Shown: positions 48,652 through 56,966 of the stretch, piece by piece | How positions within the stretch are numbered: the first letter of the stretch is position 1 | Layout of the letters: every line of letters starts with the position of its first letter | Assembly: GCF_003290085.1 (NCBI RefSeq) | Contig: NZ_QMKJ01000001.1 | Span: 620,001-684,000, forward strand | DNA from: Aliidiomarina sp. B3213 | GTDB lineage: Bacteria; Pseudomonadota; Gammaproteobacteria; Enterobacterales; Alteromonadaceae | Direction: 5' to 3' | DNA: 64,000 bases | Position numbers and translations under genes: made by a program | The notes under the pieces: model-generated | Database searches by the model: none | Seen by the model: the letters and a program-made list of their open reading frames with translations, nothing else | Told to the model about the DNA's origin: nothing

Positions 48652-49364
48652 CGCGCCCCGTAAGCTACGCCAAAGAGACTAGGTTCAGTGAATGACCTTA
48701 AAATAGGTTCTGACTGTCCATTAGAGATGACAAATTTCAATTCAGAGCGGTGATTTAACTCATTAAGTAACGCATATTGACGTTGTGGAACTCCAAATGT
48801 GACGTAGTCATACTCCTGCTCACTTTGACCGACATGCAGTGGTGACAACCTAATGATAGGAGCTTGGGAAACCAACAATTCCCACAGATTTACCTTTCTT
48901 TGATAAATGCTTACCGAGTCACCGAGTTGAAAAGCTCTATCGTGAGTCCATACGGGCTCGGCTTCGACAGTAAATGGGTAATAATTTTCTTCTAAATGCT
49001 CGACAAATCCATTATCACCTTCCTGTAAATGTATGCGTTGAAGAGGTTTTCCCGCAAAAACAGCGACCTTAGTCTTATAACCAGTAACATTTTCTAGACT
49101 GCCTATCACAAGTGTGTCTACCGGCAATGCTTCAACAGCTAGTCTTCTAACCGCAAGGTTTTCGTTAGAAACCACTTCTCCAACGTCTAAGTCTCGAACA
49201 GGAACTAAAACTGCGCGCTTATCTACGGGTAAAGGAGGTAGCCTCGGGCGAGCATTTACCTGACGCTCAACCTCTAGTCTCATCATCGCAAACGCTACGA
49301 CAGAAAACACGACAGCCAAAATTAGGGGAATAAATAAATTTACAAGTAGTTTCTTCTTGCTCAT
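48648..49364 (-). CDS. cpaB: Tad pilus assembly protein CpaB/RcpC
   Basis: A 238-residue periplasmic protein with an N-terminal transmembrane anchor (LLVNLFIPLILAVVFSVVAFA) and a SAF domain (LVPVRDLDVGEVVSNENLAVRRL...). In the family it works with the secretin. It lies six bases after the 198-residue gene and overlaps the secretin by four bases. Confidence 0.88.
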   Translation of the reverse strand: MSKKKLLVNLFIPLILAVVFSVVAFAMMRLEVERQVNARPRLPPLPVDKRAVLVPVRDLDVGEVVSNENLAVRRLAVEALPVDTLVIGSLENVTGYKTKVAVFAGKPLQRIHLQEGDNGFVEHLEENYYPFTVEAEPVWTHDRAFQLGDSVSIYQRKVNLWELLVSQAPIIRLSPLHVGQSEQEYDYVTFGVPQRQYALLNELNHRSELKFVISNGQSEPILRSFTEPSLFGVAYGAR

Positions 49365-49370
49365 GCTGTA

Positions 49371-49967
49371 TCACTCACCAATTTCCGTTTGATGTATTTC
49401 CAGCTCAAAAGTTAGCAACTTTCCATTTTTCTTTTGTGCTGTCTTTACGACAAAGCTATCCTCTTCATACCATGCAATTACATAGCTTTGAGTCGCTACT
49501 TGGCGAAGGACAACTTGGTTCGTACCTCTGCCTAGCTCACTTTCAATTTTCCTCGCATATCTCCACAAGCTAATAGAGCTGTATGAAGTATTTAATATTG
49601 TCCCTGGCCAACGATATGCAAATGACTGATGCTCAGACGCGTTTTCCTTTAATTTCGTCTGATGCCACAATGTTTTATTCGTCGAAGCTTCCACACTGAC
49701 TATTTGCTCTGGGTCTACACATATCCAATAGTTTCGAACTTCTTCTACGACTGTGTATGTATCGCTTGTACCCAGATACACCTCGTGACACGAACGATTT
49801 GCTAACCAAGCTTCAATGTCCGAGAACGACTCTCGTATTTCCAAACTTTGAACTTCAAAAACATGAAGATCTGTAGCGGGTAGAACGACCCTTGTTTCCC
49901 AGTGCTCAGGAATGTCGAACGAAGCAATTTCACCGTTCATCACCAAAGCTAATAAAGCGAGATTCAA
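49371..49967 (-). CDS. Unrecognised exported protein in the Tad locus
   Basis: A 198-residue protein I cannot place in a family. It has a short hydrophobic N-terminus (MNLALLALVMNGEIASF) that may act as a signal, although it lacks basic residues, then a mixed alpha/beta region. Two cysteines (in NRSCHEVY and YWICVDPE, about residues 59 and 83) could form a disulfide if exported. Its start overlaps the TadE-like gene by four bases, so it is part of the same operon, between the pseudopilins and CpaB. It could be the RcpB-like or TadF-like partner, but nothing in the sequence proves that. Confidence 0.75.
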   Translation of the reverse strand: MNLALLALVMNGEIASFDIPEHWETRVVLPATDLHVFEVQSLEIRESFSDIEAWLANRSCHEVYLGTSDTYTVVEEVRNYWICVDPEQIVSVEASTNKTLWHQTKLKENASEHQSFAYRWPGTILNTSYSSISLWRYARKIESELGRGTNQVVLRQVATQSYVIAWYEEDSFVVKTAQKKNGKLLTFELEIHQTEIGE

Positions 49968-50572
49968 TGCTCTTCCGGTTGATACTCGGGTACAACCTCA
50001 GGATCAACCCAGCCCAGTTTCAAGCTACTCGGGCCAAACTCACGAGCAAACGGAAGGATTGCGACCCATTGTTGAACGGTTTCAAAAGGAAGTTTAGATA
50101 TATGATGTGAAGTTACAAATTGGCGTGGAGCATTTGAGAGATCACCTTGTGATTTTGCGCTCCAACTATCATTGATTTTTCGGTAACTAAACCACTCTTC
50201 GCCACGATTTAGTACCTTTACCCGGTTTTGGTTTCCAAGTGGAAAATGTGAATTTTCAATTCCAGGTAAAGTGCTCCAAACACCTGATAAAACGCTCGCC
50301 GAAGAATACTCTTCATCCGTTTCTAGACTGAAATCAATTTCATCTCCTTCAGCAAAATCATAGTCCTCGTCAAGCTTTTCAGGAATTAATGCGCGCATAT
50401 TCAAAGCGTTTCTAATCCATGCTTGTTCTAACACAATATTTGCCTGCTGGTCGGCGTCATACTTGTCGATTAGTCGCTCCGAGAATTCTCCAAACGCGAA
50501 CAATACAATCAATCCCACCAATCCGATAAAAAGTGAGGACTCGAGCATGGCTTGCCCTTTTTCAAATATCAT
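49964..50572 (-). CDS. TadE-like pseudopilin
   Basis: A 202-residue protein with a class III pilin-type start: MIFEKG, then QAMLESSLFIGLVGLIVLFAF, where cleavage after Gly6 would place Glu at mature position 5, as TadE and TadF have. The hydrophobic helix is followed by a long soluble region with acidic patches. It overlaps neighbours on both sides by four bases. A role as a minor pilin is likely. Confidence 0.75.
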   Translation of the reverse strand: MIFEKGQAMLESSLFIGLVGLIVLFAFGEFSERLIDKYDADQQANIVLEQAWIRNALNMRALIPEKLDEDYDFAEGDEIDFSLETDEEYSSASVLSGVWSTLPGIENSHFPLGNQNRVKVLNRGEEWFSYRKINDSWSAKSQGDLSNAPRQFVTSHHISKLPFETVQQWVAILPFAREFGPSSLKLGWVDPEVVPEYQPEEH

Positions 50573-51786
50573 AAAGTTACCGCCCTAACCTGTTGTTCGA
50601 TTACAGATCTATCAATAGTCGTTACCGGATGCGCTCGCTCAAACCATAAGCCATTAAATAAGTTAGGAGACTCTGTATTTCTATCTCGGCGCGGAAATAG
50701 AGATTGAGGTCGAGAAAAAGCGACTTCATACCTTCCTATACCTACATGTAGGAGGGGTTGTTGCGATAATTCATGTTTCACCGAAGAAGTAACCACTACG
50801 GTGACTTGAGGGAATTCATTACTCTCTTCTGACAGAAGATATTGATATGGTGTCGCACGTGCCCTAGCGATTCTGTTCACTCGGTTTAAAGCTCTACCGG
50901 TCGTTCTTCTATTAATTTGATAAGTTCCACCAAACTCATTTCTCGAGGCTCTACGAGGCGGACGCTGACGGTTATAGCTAGCGCCGCCGCCATAACGGTA
51001 CTCATGATGACTAAACAGAATACGCTGATGAACTGCGAGTGTGTCTATGCTTTGCCAATACACTTGGTTATTTCTCGACACAAGTTCAGAACCTCCAGCA
51101 CGGTCTACCGAAACCCATCGCAGATCGAACCAATTGTATGACCTATTCCGAGTAAAGGGGTCTCTGCTATGCCCGACCCATTCGGCGTAATTTTCGGGTT
51201 GCTTTCGCTGCTGAAAGTTAAGCCATAATTCGGAAGCTCCCGTAAGAGATTGGTGGTTAAGAAGCGCGATCTGATAGCCTTCCCCACTTTGTCCAACAAC
51301 TTCATTCACTGTTTCCAAAGCAGAAACCCAGCTAGCATGATGAAATGCCATTTGAGCGAATTCTAGCCCCTTGATAATCGCTGACTGGGCTTCAATAGTA
51401 AGGCTTATCCCTGTATTGATGGGCTGCTTCATTCTCTGGACGGTTTTCGCTAGGCTTCGCGTTGCTGCATTTAAATATGGAACCCAACTCGTAAATAACG
51501 CAGTTCGCACGCTGACATCTTCAGTCATAGAAAACCATGAGTGAAGTGCCATTAATTGCCCAATAAAGACTTCATTGGCCAAAATTGCACGGTTGGTTGC
51601 AGCTTTGAAATTTAAGTCTCTAGCCCCCAAAACTGCCAATGATTGAGCGGCATGATGAGCTACTTTTTCAACATGCACTTGCTGTTGGCTCTGAACTGCT
51701 AACTTAACCACCGCTACTAGCCCAAAAAACATCCCGCTAAGAAGTAAAACACCGAGCACCAGAACCTGTCCCCGTGCGAGCCTCAA
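50569..51786 (-). CDS. TadG-like protein (Tad-associated)
   Basis: A 405-residue protein with an N-terminal anchor (RGQVLVLGVLLLSGMFFGLVAVV) followed by the conserved segment AARSL-like HHAAQSLAVLGARDLNFKAA and TNRAILANEVFIGQ, which I recognise from putative Tad-locus proteins of Vibrio and Marinobacter type. No von Willebrand domain is evident, and the N-terminus lacks Glu5. A probable pilus-related membrane protein of uncertain role. It overlaps flp and the TadE-like gene by four bases each. Confidence 0.75.
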   Translation of the reverse strand: MRLARGQVLVLGVLLLSGMFFGLVAVVKLAVQSQQQVHVEKVAHHAAQSLAVLGARDLNFKAATNRAILANEVFIGQLMALHSWFSMTEDVSVRTALFTSWVPYLNAATRSLAKTVQRMKQPINTGISLTIEAQSAIIKGLEFAQMAFHHASWVSALETVNEVVGQSGEGYQIALLNHQSLTGASELWLNFQQRKQPENYAEWVGHSRDPFTRNRSYNWFDLRWVSVDRAGGSELVSRNNQVYWQSIDTLAVHQRILFSHHEYRYGGGASYNRQRPPRRASRNEFGGTYQINRRTTGRALNRVNRIARARATPYQYLLSEESNEFPQVTVVVTSSVKHELSQQPLLHVGIGRYEVAFSRPQSLFPRRDRNTESPNLFNGLWFERAHPVTTIDRSVIEQQVRAVTL

Positions 51787-52049
51787 TCTCCATCACCTTC
51801 GTTTGACTCATCGTAATCTGCTAATCCATAGTCTTCTGCTGCTGAGTCTTCAGCATCGTCAGCAGCGTCTTGAGCTTCTGAGAGAGAATCGTTTGCAGAC
51901 TGCCCCGATATTTCTTGAGCAACACCCGCGATTTGATTACGTAATGTTTTCCCAAATAACGAATACACCCCAATAGCAGACACCACCACTAATGCCAAAA
52001 TAACAATGTACTCAGTCATACCTTGACCTGAAGACTTGATAACTCGCAT
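51783..52049 (-). CDS. flp: Flp-type major pilin with acidic C-terminal tail
   Basis: An 88-residue precursor. MRVIKSSG is followed by QGMTEYIVILALVVVSAIGV; cleavage after Gly8 gives the Glu5-Tyr6 pair that marks Flp pilins. After the hydrophobic helix the last 36 residues hold 15 Asp or Glu and no Lys or Arg, an unusual long acidic tail. The ATG at 52049 has a very strong ribosome binding site (GGGAGGT) and is better than the ATG at 52079. It is the first gene of the Tad operon and so probably the most highly made. Confidence 0.85.
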   Translation of the reverse strand: MRVIKSSGQGMTEYIVILALVVVSAIGVYSLFGKTLRNQIAGVAQEISGQSANDSLSEAQDAADDAEDSAAEDYGLADYDESNEGDGD

Positions 52050-52125
52050 AACTACCTCCCTATGAAAACTCACTTTCACAAGGTCTAGCAGGCAAATTTA
52101 AGTTGGGAAAGAAAACCTAGCGGTT

Positions 52126-52827
52126 TTAATCGATCGCCAAGTACTTATGAAGCTGCACCGATAAACGCCAGTTGCGTTTGATGCAGGTTTCTATGGCAAG
52201 TTCTGTTGCTCGTGGCCGTTGGCTGATGGGTTGTAATGCTATTGAAACTGTGGGGTCTACGGGGTGTTCTTTTAGCAACTCGTCTAATGCGTCGACATGC
52301 TTTTGCATGGCTATTGGGTACTTAATTTCGTTCGCACGTTGCATGGCCTGTGCGCAAATGGCGTAGCCGCCGGGCATGTCTACTTTCGGGCTTACGGTTA
52401 CCCATGTGTCTGGGTGTACGCGCACTTCAAATGTACCACTGGTTTCAATTTGGCATTGATAACCGGCCTTGTGAAGCGTTGTGGTAAGTTCTGTTAGGTC
52501 GAACATGCATGGCTCGCCCCCGGTAATCACTACATGTTTGGCGGTCCAGCCTTGTTGCTGGAATTGCTCTAATATTTGCGCTGGAGTTTGCGAAGCCCAC
52601 TGACTCGACTCTTTTTTCTTAGCCAATACGTCTTTAATTTCAATTTTGTCGGTTTGCTCCATAGGCCACGTATGCTGGGTGTCGCACCATGGGCAACCTA
52701 TTGGGCACCCCTGTAAGCGTAAGAATATTGCTGGCACACCTGTATAAACACCTTCGCCCTGAATGGTTTCAAATGCTTCATTCACCGGCAAAGTTGTTTG
52801 AATTTGGGGTGCGGGGGCAATTTTCAT
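52126..52827 (-). CDS. queE: 7-Carboxy-7-deazaguanine synthase
   Basis: Radical SAM enzyme that makes 7-carboxy-7-deazaguanine for queuosine. The 233-residue product has the cluster motif CPIGCPWC (Cys41, Cys45, Cys48), EAFETIQGEGVYTGVPAIFLRL before it and HVVITGGEPCMFDL after it. It is divergent from queC. A weak hairpin (AAAACC/GGTTTT) at the stop is a poor terminator, so read-through to the Tad operon is possible. Confidence 0.96.
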   Translation of the reverse strand: MKIAPAPQIQTTLPVNEAFETIQGEGVYTGVPAIFLRLQGCPIGCPWCDTQHTWPMEQTDKIEIKDVLAKKKESSQWASQTPAQILEQFQQQGWTAKHVVITGGEPCMFDLTELTTTLHKAGYQCQIETSGTFEVRVHPDTWVTVSPKVDMPGGYAICAQAMQRANEIKYPIAMQKHVDALDELLKEHPVDPTVSIALQPISQRPRATELAIETCIKRNWRLSVQLHKYLAID

Positions 52828-52911
52828 GCAAACGGTCCTTATTGTATTTAAAGTTCTATCGAGCTTCGCAGTGCGCTAAAATATACGGGAATTATAAAGG
52901 AGAAGACAGCT

Positions 52912-53583
52912 GTGAGCGAATCGGCGTTAAAGAAAAACATTGTGGTTATCTATTCTGGCGGAATGGACTCATTTACGGTGTTGCACAAAGCAATTCAATC
53001 AGGGAAAAACGTTCACGCACTGTCGTTTAACTACGGGCAACGTCATAAACGTGAATTGGTTGCCGCTGCCGCAGTTTGCGAGCAATACAACATTCCACAC
53101 AAAGTTGTAGATATAAGCGCAATTAACTCGCTTCTTGCAGGTTCTTCCTTAACGGACGACATTGATGTTCCAGACGCAGAATATGCAGAAGAGAACATGA
53201 AAAACACTGTGGTGCCTAACCGCAACATGATTCTCCTTTCACTTGCAATTGGCTATGCGGTGTCACTGGATGCACAAGAGGTATGGTACGGCGCGCACTC
53301 TGGCGACCATGCAATTTACCCAGACTGTCGGCCAGAATTTGTAAAAGCCATGAACGACGTTAGCCAAATAGCTAACTATGAACCGGTAGACATTGTTTCG
53401 CCTTACCTAACTAACTCCAAAGCTGAAATTCTTGCCGATGGCTTAAATATGAACCTCGACTACAGCAACACATGGACTTGTTATAACGGTAGAGAAAAAG
53501 CCTGCGGACGTTGTAGCGCATGCCGCGAACGTTTACAGGCTTTTGAACTTAATAACATTCAAGACCCACTAGCGTACGAATAA
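52912..53583 (+). CDS. queC: 7-Cyano-7-deazaguanine synthase
   Basis: ATP-dependent enzyme that turns 7-carboxy-7-deazaguanine into preQ0. The 223-residue product has the PP-loop SGGMDS (residues 15-20) and the zinc cysteines in [16 protein letters not shown] near the C-terminus. The start is GTG with AAGGAG about nine bases upstream. It overlaps the convergent nagZ by 25 bases. QueD and QueF are not in the window. Confidence 0.96.
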   Translation: MSESALKKNIVVIYSGGMDSFTVLHKAIQSGKNVHALSFNYGQRHKRELVAAAAVCEQYNIPHKVVDISAINSLLAGSSLTDDIDVPDAEYAEENMKNTVVPNRNMILLSLAIGYAVSLDAQEVWYGAHSGDHAIYPDCRPEFVKAMNDVSQIANYEPVDIVSPYLTNSKAEILADGLNMNLDYSNTWTCYNGREKACGRCSACRERLQAFELNNIQDPLAYE

Positions 53584-54554
53584 GCAAGTTCTTTCGCAGC
53601 GCGGTGACGTTCAGGGTTTTGCTCAAATGCTTGCCCTAATAGCTTGGTAACCGCGCTTTCATTGCCTTCTGGGACGGGTGTTCCGCTAATTACAGCTTCT
53701 GCTGCTTCTCGGTCGTTACACACTAACAGTAGCTCGCCACCGGCACTAAAAGCCGCTTGCGCTCTGGCATTCACATCGCCTACTACCTTAGCTCCTTCCA
53801 TAGTTAAATCGTCGCTGATCACTACACCTTTAAAGCCCAATTCTTCACGAAGTACGTCCTGCACCCAAAACTTTGAAAAGCCAGCAGGCATAGTGTCTAG
53901 CTCAGGGTAAATGACATGAGCAGGCATAATGGCGTCTAATTGGTCTACCAGTTCTTTAAATGGTACTAAATCTTTCGACCATATCTCTTGTTTGCTGCGC
54001 ATATCTTCCGGAATCGCGATGTGCGAGTCGGCTACTACCGTTCCGTGACCAGGAAAGTGCTTACCTACATTACGCATTCCTGCTTCACGCATACCCTGCA
54101 TAAATGCACTTGCAAGCTTTACAATAAGCTCTGGTTGTTCTGCAAAAGCACGATTACCAATAACTTCACTGTCCCCGAATACGTCGAGTACTGGCGCGTA
54201 ACTCAGGTCGATGTCTAAGCATCGCAACTCATAAGCCATAAGCCAGCCCATCTCTTTCGCGTCATTTTGGGCTTTCTCGAGGTCGTTTGGGTAGTGCTGG
54301 TAAAAGCTTGCCATGGCAGGAATAGGTGAAAATTCAGAGCGGAAACGCTGTACTCGCCCCCCCTCGTGGTCAACGGAAATCAAAAAAGGTCTTTGAACCG
54401 CGTTCCGAATGTCTTGGATTAGCTCTTTTAATTGTAACGTATTGTCAAAGTTACGAGTGAACAGAATCATGCCTTGTACAGCAGTATGTTGGAACAGTTC
54501 TGCATCTTTCTCTTCAAATCTTGTGCCTTCAATATCAATCAAATAACCGCTCAT
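53559..54554 (-). CDS. nagZ: Beta-N-acetylhexosaminidase (glycoside hydrolase family 3)
   Basis: Cytoplasmic enzyme of peptidoglycan recycling that removes N-acetylglucosamine from anhydromuropeptides. The 331-residue product has [25 protein letters not shown], the KHFPGHG motif with its flexible catalytic His-Asp loop (GTVVADSH), and the nucleophile in [11 protein letters not shown]. The convergent overlap with queC at its 3' end (25 bases) is unusual but not damaging. Confidence 0.96.
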   Translation of the reverse strand: MSGYLIDIEGTRFEEKDAELFQHTAVQGMILFTRNFDNTLQLKELIQDIRNAVQRPFLISVDHEGGRVQRFRSEFSPIPAMASFYQHYPNDLEKAQNDAKEMGWLMAYELRCLDIDLSYAPVLDVFGDSEVIGNRAFAEQPELIVKLASAFMQGMREAGMRNVGKHFPGHGTVVADSHIAIPEDMRSKQEIWSKDLVPFKELVDQLDAIMPAHVIYPELDTMPAGFSKFWVQDVLREELGFKGVVISDDLTMEGAKVVGDVNARAQAAFSAGGELLLVCNDREAAEAVISGTPVPEGNESAVTKLLGQAFEQNPERHRAAKELAYSYASGS

Positions 54555-54630
54555 GCACTCTCTTCTCTTCTTGAATTATCGGTAACGCTCACTCATTATG
54601 TTACTAAGATGTTTAGAGGTGTGAAACGTT

Positions 54631-55941
54631 ATGAAAGTAAAATATCCGCTTATTTTAGGTTTAAGTCTGTTAGCCACCAGTTGTAATGTCGAAGACTTCA
54701 CGCAAATGGAAGTTGTAGGCGACGTTGTTGGAAGTTGTAGCCAAACAGGGAAGAATCGTGAAATGGCTGCTTTCATGTATGAATCTTACCTTTGGAATGA
54801 CGACATTCCTGCGAATATTAATCCCTCCCAGTATTCTAGCTTAGACGCACTGCTTAATGCGATGAAAAGGCCCGACGATCAATTCTCGTTTTTACTCACC
54901 GAACAAGAATACATCGACCGCTATGTAAATGCTGTTTATTACGGGTTTGGCTTTAGCAGCAATAACAGAACAGACCTAGACGTTATTGAAATTCGTTATG
55001 TCTACGATGGCTCTCCCGCAGGGCAAGCTGGGCTGAACCGTGGAGACCGTATTATTGAGGTTGACGGTGTTAGCATTGAAGAATGGTTCAATCGCATATC
55101 ACAGGGCACTGCCTCAAATAGCGACATATTCGGACCGAACGAATTAGGCATTGAAAAAGACATTGTATGGCGGACACCTGACGGTCAAGTACTCAGCGCC
55201 ATTATGAGTAAAGAGGAAGTTGAAACAAACACTGTTATGCACACTCAAAGGGAACAAGTGGGTGATGTTGAAGTGGGTTACTTTGTATTCGACACGTTTA
55301 TCAATCGCTCTGCACAAGATTTGAATACCGCTTATGACCAACTAGACGGCGTAGACGAGCTCGTGATCGACCTGCGTTACAACAGCGGCGGTCTTATTCG
55401 TATCGCTAATCAATTATCGTCTCAAGCCGCTTGGAACAGTGTTCAAAACGAGATCTTCGTGACCTACAGATACAACGACAACTTCCAACCCAACTCCATT
55501 CTATTTGATTTGGGTGAAGGTATTACCCGACTCAACGTAGATAAAGTTTACGTACTTACTACGCCATCGAGCTGCTCTTCATCAGAGTTAGTGATTAACA
55601 GCCTAAGACCGTTTGTCGACGTAGTCACCATTGGTGATAGAACGTGCGGCAAACCAGTAGGCCAAAGCCCACGACAATTCTGCGATGAAATTCTCTTCTC
55701 TATCAATTTCGAAACAGTAAACGCCGTAGGACAAGGTGGGTACTTCGATGGCATAGCACCTGACTGCAGTGCACCTGACACTATAGTTGGAGACTGGGGA
55801 GACAATAACGACCCATTGCTGTCAACTGCTTATCACTACATTGAGAACGGTAGCTGCCCGGCAACTGCCACGACCTCAACGACTGATTGGCAGCCCATGC
55901 AAAGAAATCCGCTACTCGATAAATTTGAAAGCGAGCATTAA
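54631..55941 (+). CDS. S41 family peptidase, lipoprotein
   Basis: A 436-residue predicted lipoprotein (signal ending LLATSC, Cys18). It has a PDZ-like region (YDGSPAGQAGLNRGDRIIEVDGVSIEEW, about residues 128-155) and an S41 (C-terminal processing protease) domain with the nucleophile in TPSSCSSSEL and a likely catalytic lysine in RTCGKPVG. It is a shorter, cysteine-containing relative of Prc/CtpA. Substrate unknown. It is a single gene on the plus strand between nagZ and a convergent DUF1330 gene. Confidence 0.87.
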   Translation: MKVKYPLILGLSLLATSCNVEDFTQMEVVGDVVGSCSQTGKNREMAAFMYESYLWNDDIPANINPSQYSSLDALLNAMKRPDDQFSFLLTEQEYIDRYVNAVYYGFGFSSNNRTDLDVIEIRYVYDGSPAGQAGLNRGDRIIEVDGVSIEEWFNRISQGTASNSDIFGPNELGIEKDIVWRTPDGQVLSAIMSKEEVETNTVMHTQREQVGDVEVGYFVFDTFINRSAQDLNTAYDQLDGVDELVIDLRYNSGGLIRIANQLSSQAAWNSVQNEIFVTYRYNDNFQPNSILFDLGEGITRLNVDKVYVLTTPSSCSSSELVINSLRPFVDVVTIGDRTCGKPVGQSPRQFCDEILFSINFETVNAVGQGGYFDGIAPDCSAPDTIVGDWGDNNDPLLSTAYHYIENGSCPATATTSTTDWQPMQRNPLLDKFESEH

Positions 55942-55948
55942 GTGGAGT

Positions 55949-56275
55949 TTACGCCTCGTCTTTTAAGATGGGGCGTAAGTCTTCTAGCTTATCGAACAAG
56001 TGCCAAATATAGTTGGTTGCTCCCTTTTCCCTATGAGGATGCAGGTCGGCAAGTTTGGGGTCGTTTCGGTAGCTCTCAAAAGCCTCTTTAGATTCCCATT
56101 CAACAAGTATCATTACTGTGCGTGGCTCAATATCACCCTTCGCAGCCTCACGAAACTTTCCCAACGAAATCACTTTGCCACCATGCGCCGTAACTTCGGA
56201 TACTGATCGTTTGGCGTAAGCTAAGTAACTTGCTTTGTCTGCAATATCGAAAAGGTTTAGCGCGTACACAGCCAT
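55949..56275 (-). CDS. DUF1330 family protein
   Basis: A 108-residue alpha/beta-barrel (ferredoxin-like) protein: VYALNLFDIADKASYLAYAKR, GGKVISLGKF, VMILVEWESKEAFESYRNDP, as in DUF1330. The biological function is unknown. It is cytoplasmic and follows higA on the minus strand after 42 bases. Confidence 0.85.
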   Translation of the reverse strand: MAVYALNLFDIADKASYLAYAKRSVSEVTAHGGKVISLGKFREAAKGDIEPRTVMILVEWESKEAFESYRNDPKLADLHPHREKGATNYIWHLFDKLEDLRPILKDEA

Positions 56276-56317
56276 AGTGAGTTCCTTGTTAGCCTAAATA
56301 TAATGTTCAAGATCCAA

Positions 56318-56647
56318 TCAAGAGCTAACAGTAACTTCGCTCTGAATCGTTTCTATTTGCTCAAGCTTATCTTTAATAGCTTTTTCAGCTAACCACAAAT
56401 CTAATTCACGTTGAGCGTTTAACCACACATCAGCGGAGTTACCAAACAACCGCGACAACCTCAACGCCATCTCTGGACTTACCGCCCTTTTCTCACGAAC
56501 TAATTCATTTATGGATTGACGAGAGACACCAAGTAAACGCGCAGCTGAGCTCACCGTGAGATTATACTCAGGAAAAAAATCCTCTCTTAACATTGCCCCC
56601 GGATGAGTAGGCACTCTGTAGGGACGTTTACAATTAACCAATGACAA
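56318..56647 (-). CDS. higA: HigA-type antitoxin
   Basis: A 109-residue helix-turn-helix antitoxin that would bind HigB and repress the pair. It has the family pattern RVPTHPGAMLREDFFPEYNLTVSSAARLLGVSRQSINELVREKRAVSPEMALRLSRLFGNSADVWLNAQRELDLW. The start is a TTG at 56647 with AAGGGGG five bases upstream and ten bases after the higB stop. The longer open frame upstream overlaps higB and lacks such a site. Confidence 0.88.
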   Translation of the reverse strand: MSLVNCKRPYRVPTHPGAMLREDFFPEYNLTVSSAARLLGVSRQSINELVREKRAVSPEMALRLSRLFGNSADVWLNAQRELDLWLAEKAIKDKLEQIETIQSEVTVSS

Positions 56648-56657
56648 AATAGCCCCC

Positions 56658-56942
56658 TTATTTATGGTAATCACATATTTCAACATCGTAAGCATCTCCA
56701 TTTTCGAAACGAAAACAGATGCGCCATTGGTCATTAACTGATATGGCGTGTTGCCCTACACGATCACCGCTTAATGCGTGGAGTTTGTTACCTGGAGGAA
56801 CTCTCAGATCTTCAATACTTGTAGCCGAATTTAAATAATCCAACTTTCTTGAAGCCCGCTCATGAAGACTAAACGGTAGTTTCCTACAACGCCCCCAATT
56901 AAAGAACTCTAATGTTCTTTTATTAGCAAATGACTTGATCAA
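56658..56942 (-). CDS. higB: HigB-type toxin (RelE superfamily)
   Basis: A 94-residue ribosome-dependent mRNA interferase. The pattern IKSFANKRTLEFF, DLRVPPGNKLHALSGDRVGQHAISVNDQWRICFRFENGDAYDVEICDYHK fits HigB. The start is TTG (56942). The gene order toxin-antitoxin is that of HigBA and the reverse of most RelBE. A near-perfect inverted repeat lies just before it. Confidence 0.9.
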   Translation of the reverse strand: MIKSFANKRTLEFFNWGRCRKLPFSLHERASRKLDYLNSATSIEDLRVPPGNKLHALSGDRVGQHAISVNDQWRICFRFENGDAYDVEICDYHK

Positions 56943-56944
56943 TT

Positions 56945-56961
56945 GTAACGCCTAGCGTGAC
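56945..56961. promoter_or_regulatory. Candidate HigA operator
   Basis: GTAACGC-CTA-GCGTGAC is an inverted repeat with 6 of 7 matching pairs, filling most of the 24-base gap between the GNAT gene stop and the higB start. A HigA dimer would be expected to bind such a site. Confidence 0.55.
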
Positions 56962-56966
56962 AGCCG

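Noticed and set aside
56318-56734. Longer higA start at 56734
   Set aside because: It would overlap higB by 77 bases and lacks a ribosome binding site; the TTG at 56647 has AAGGGGG in good position.
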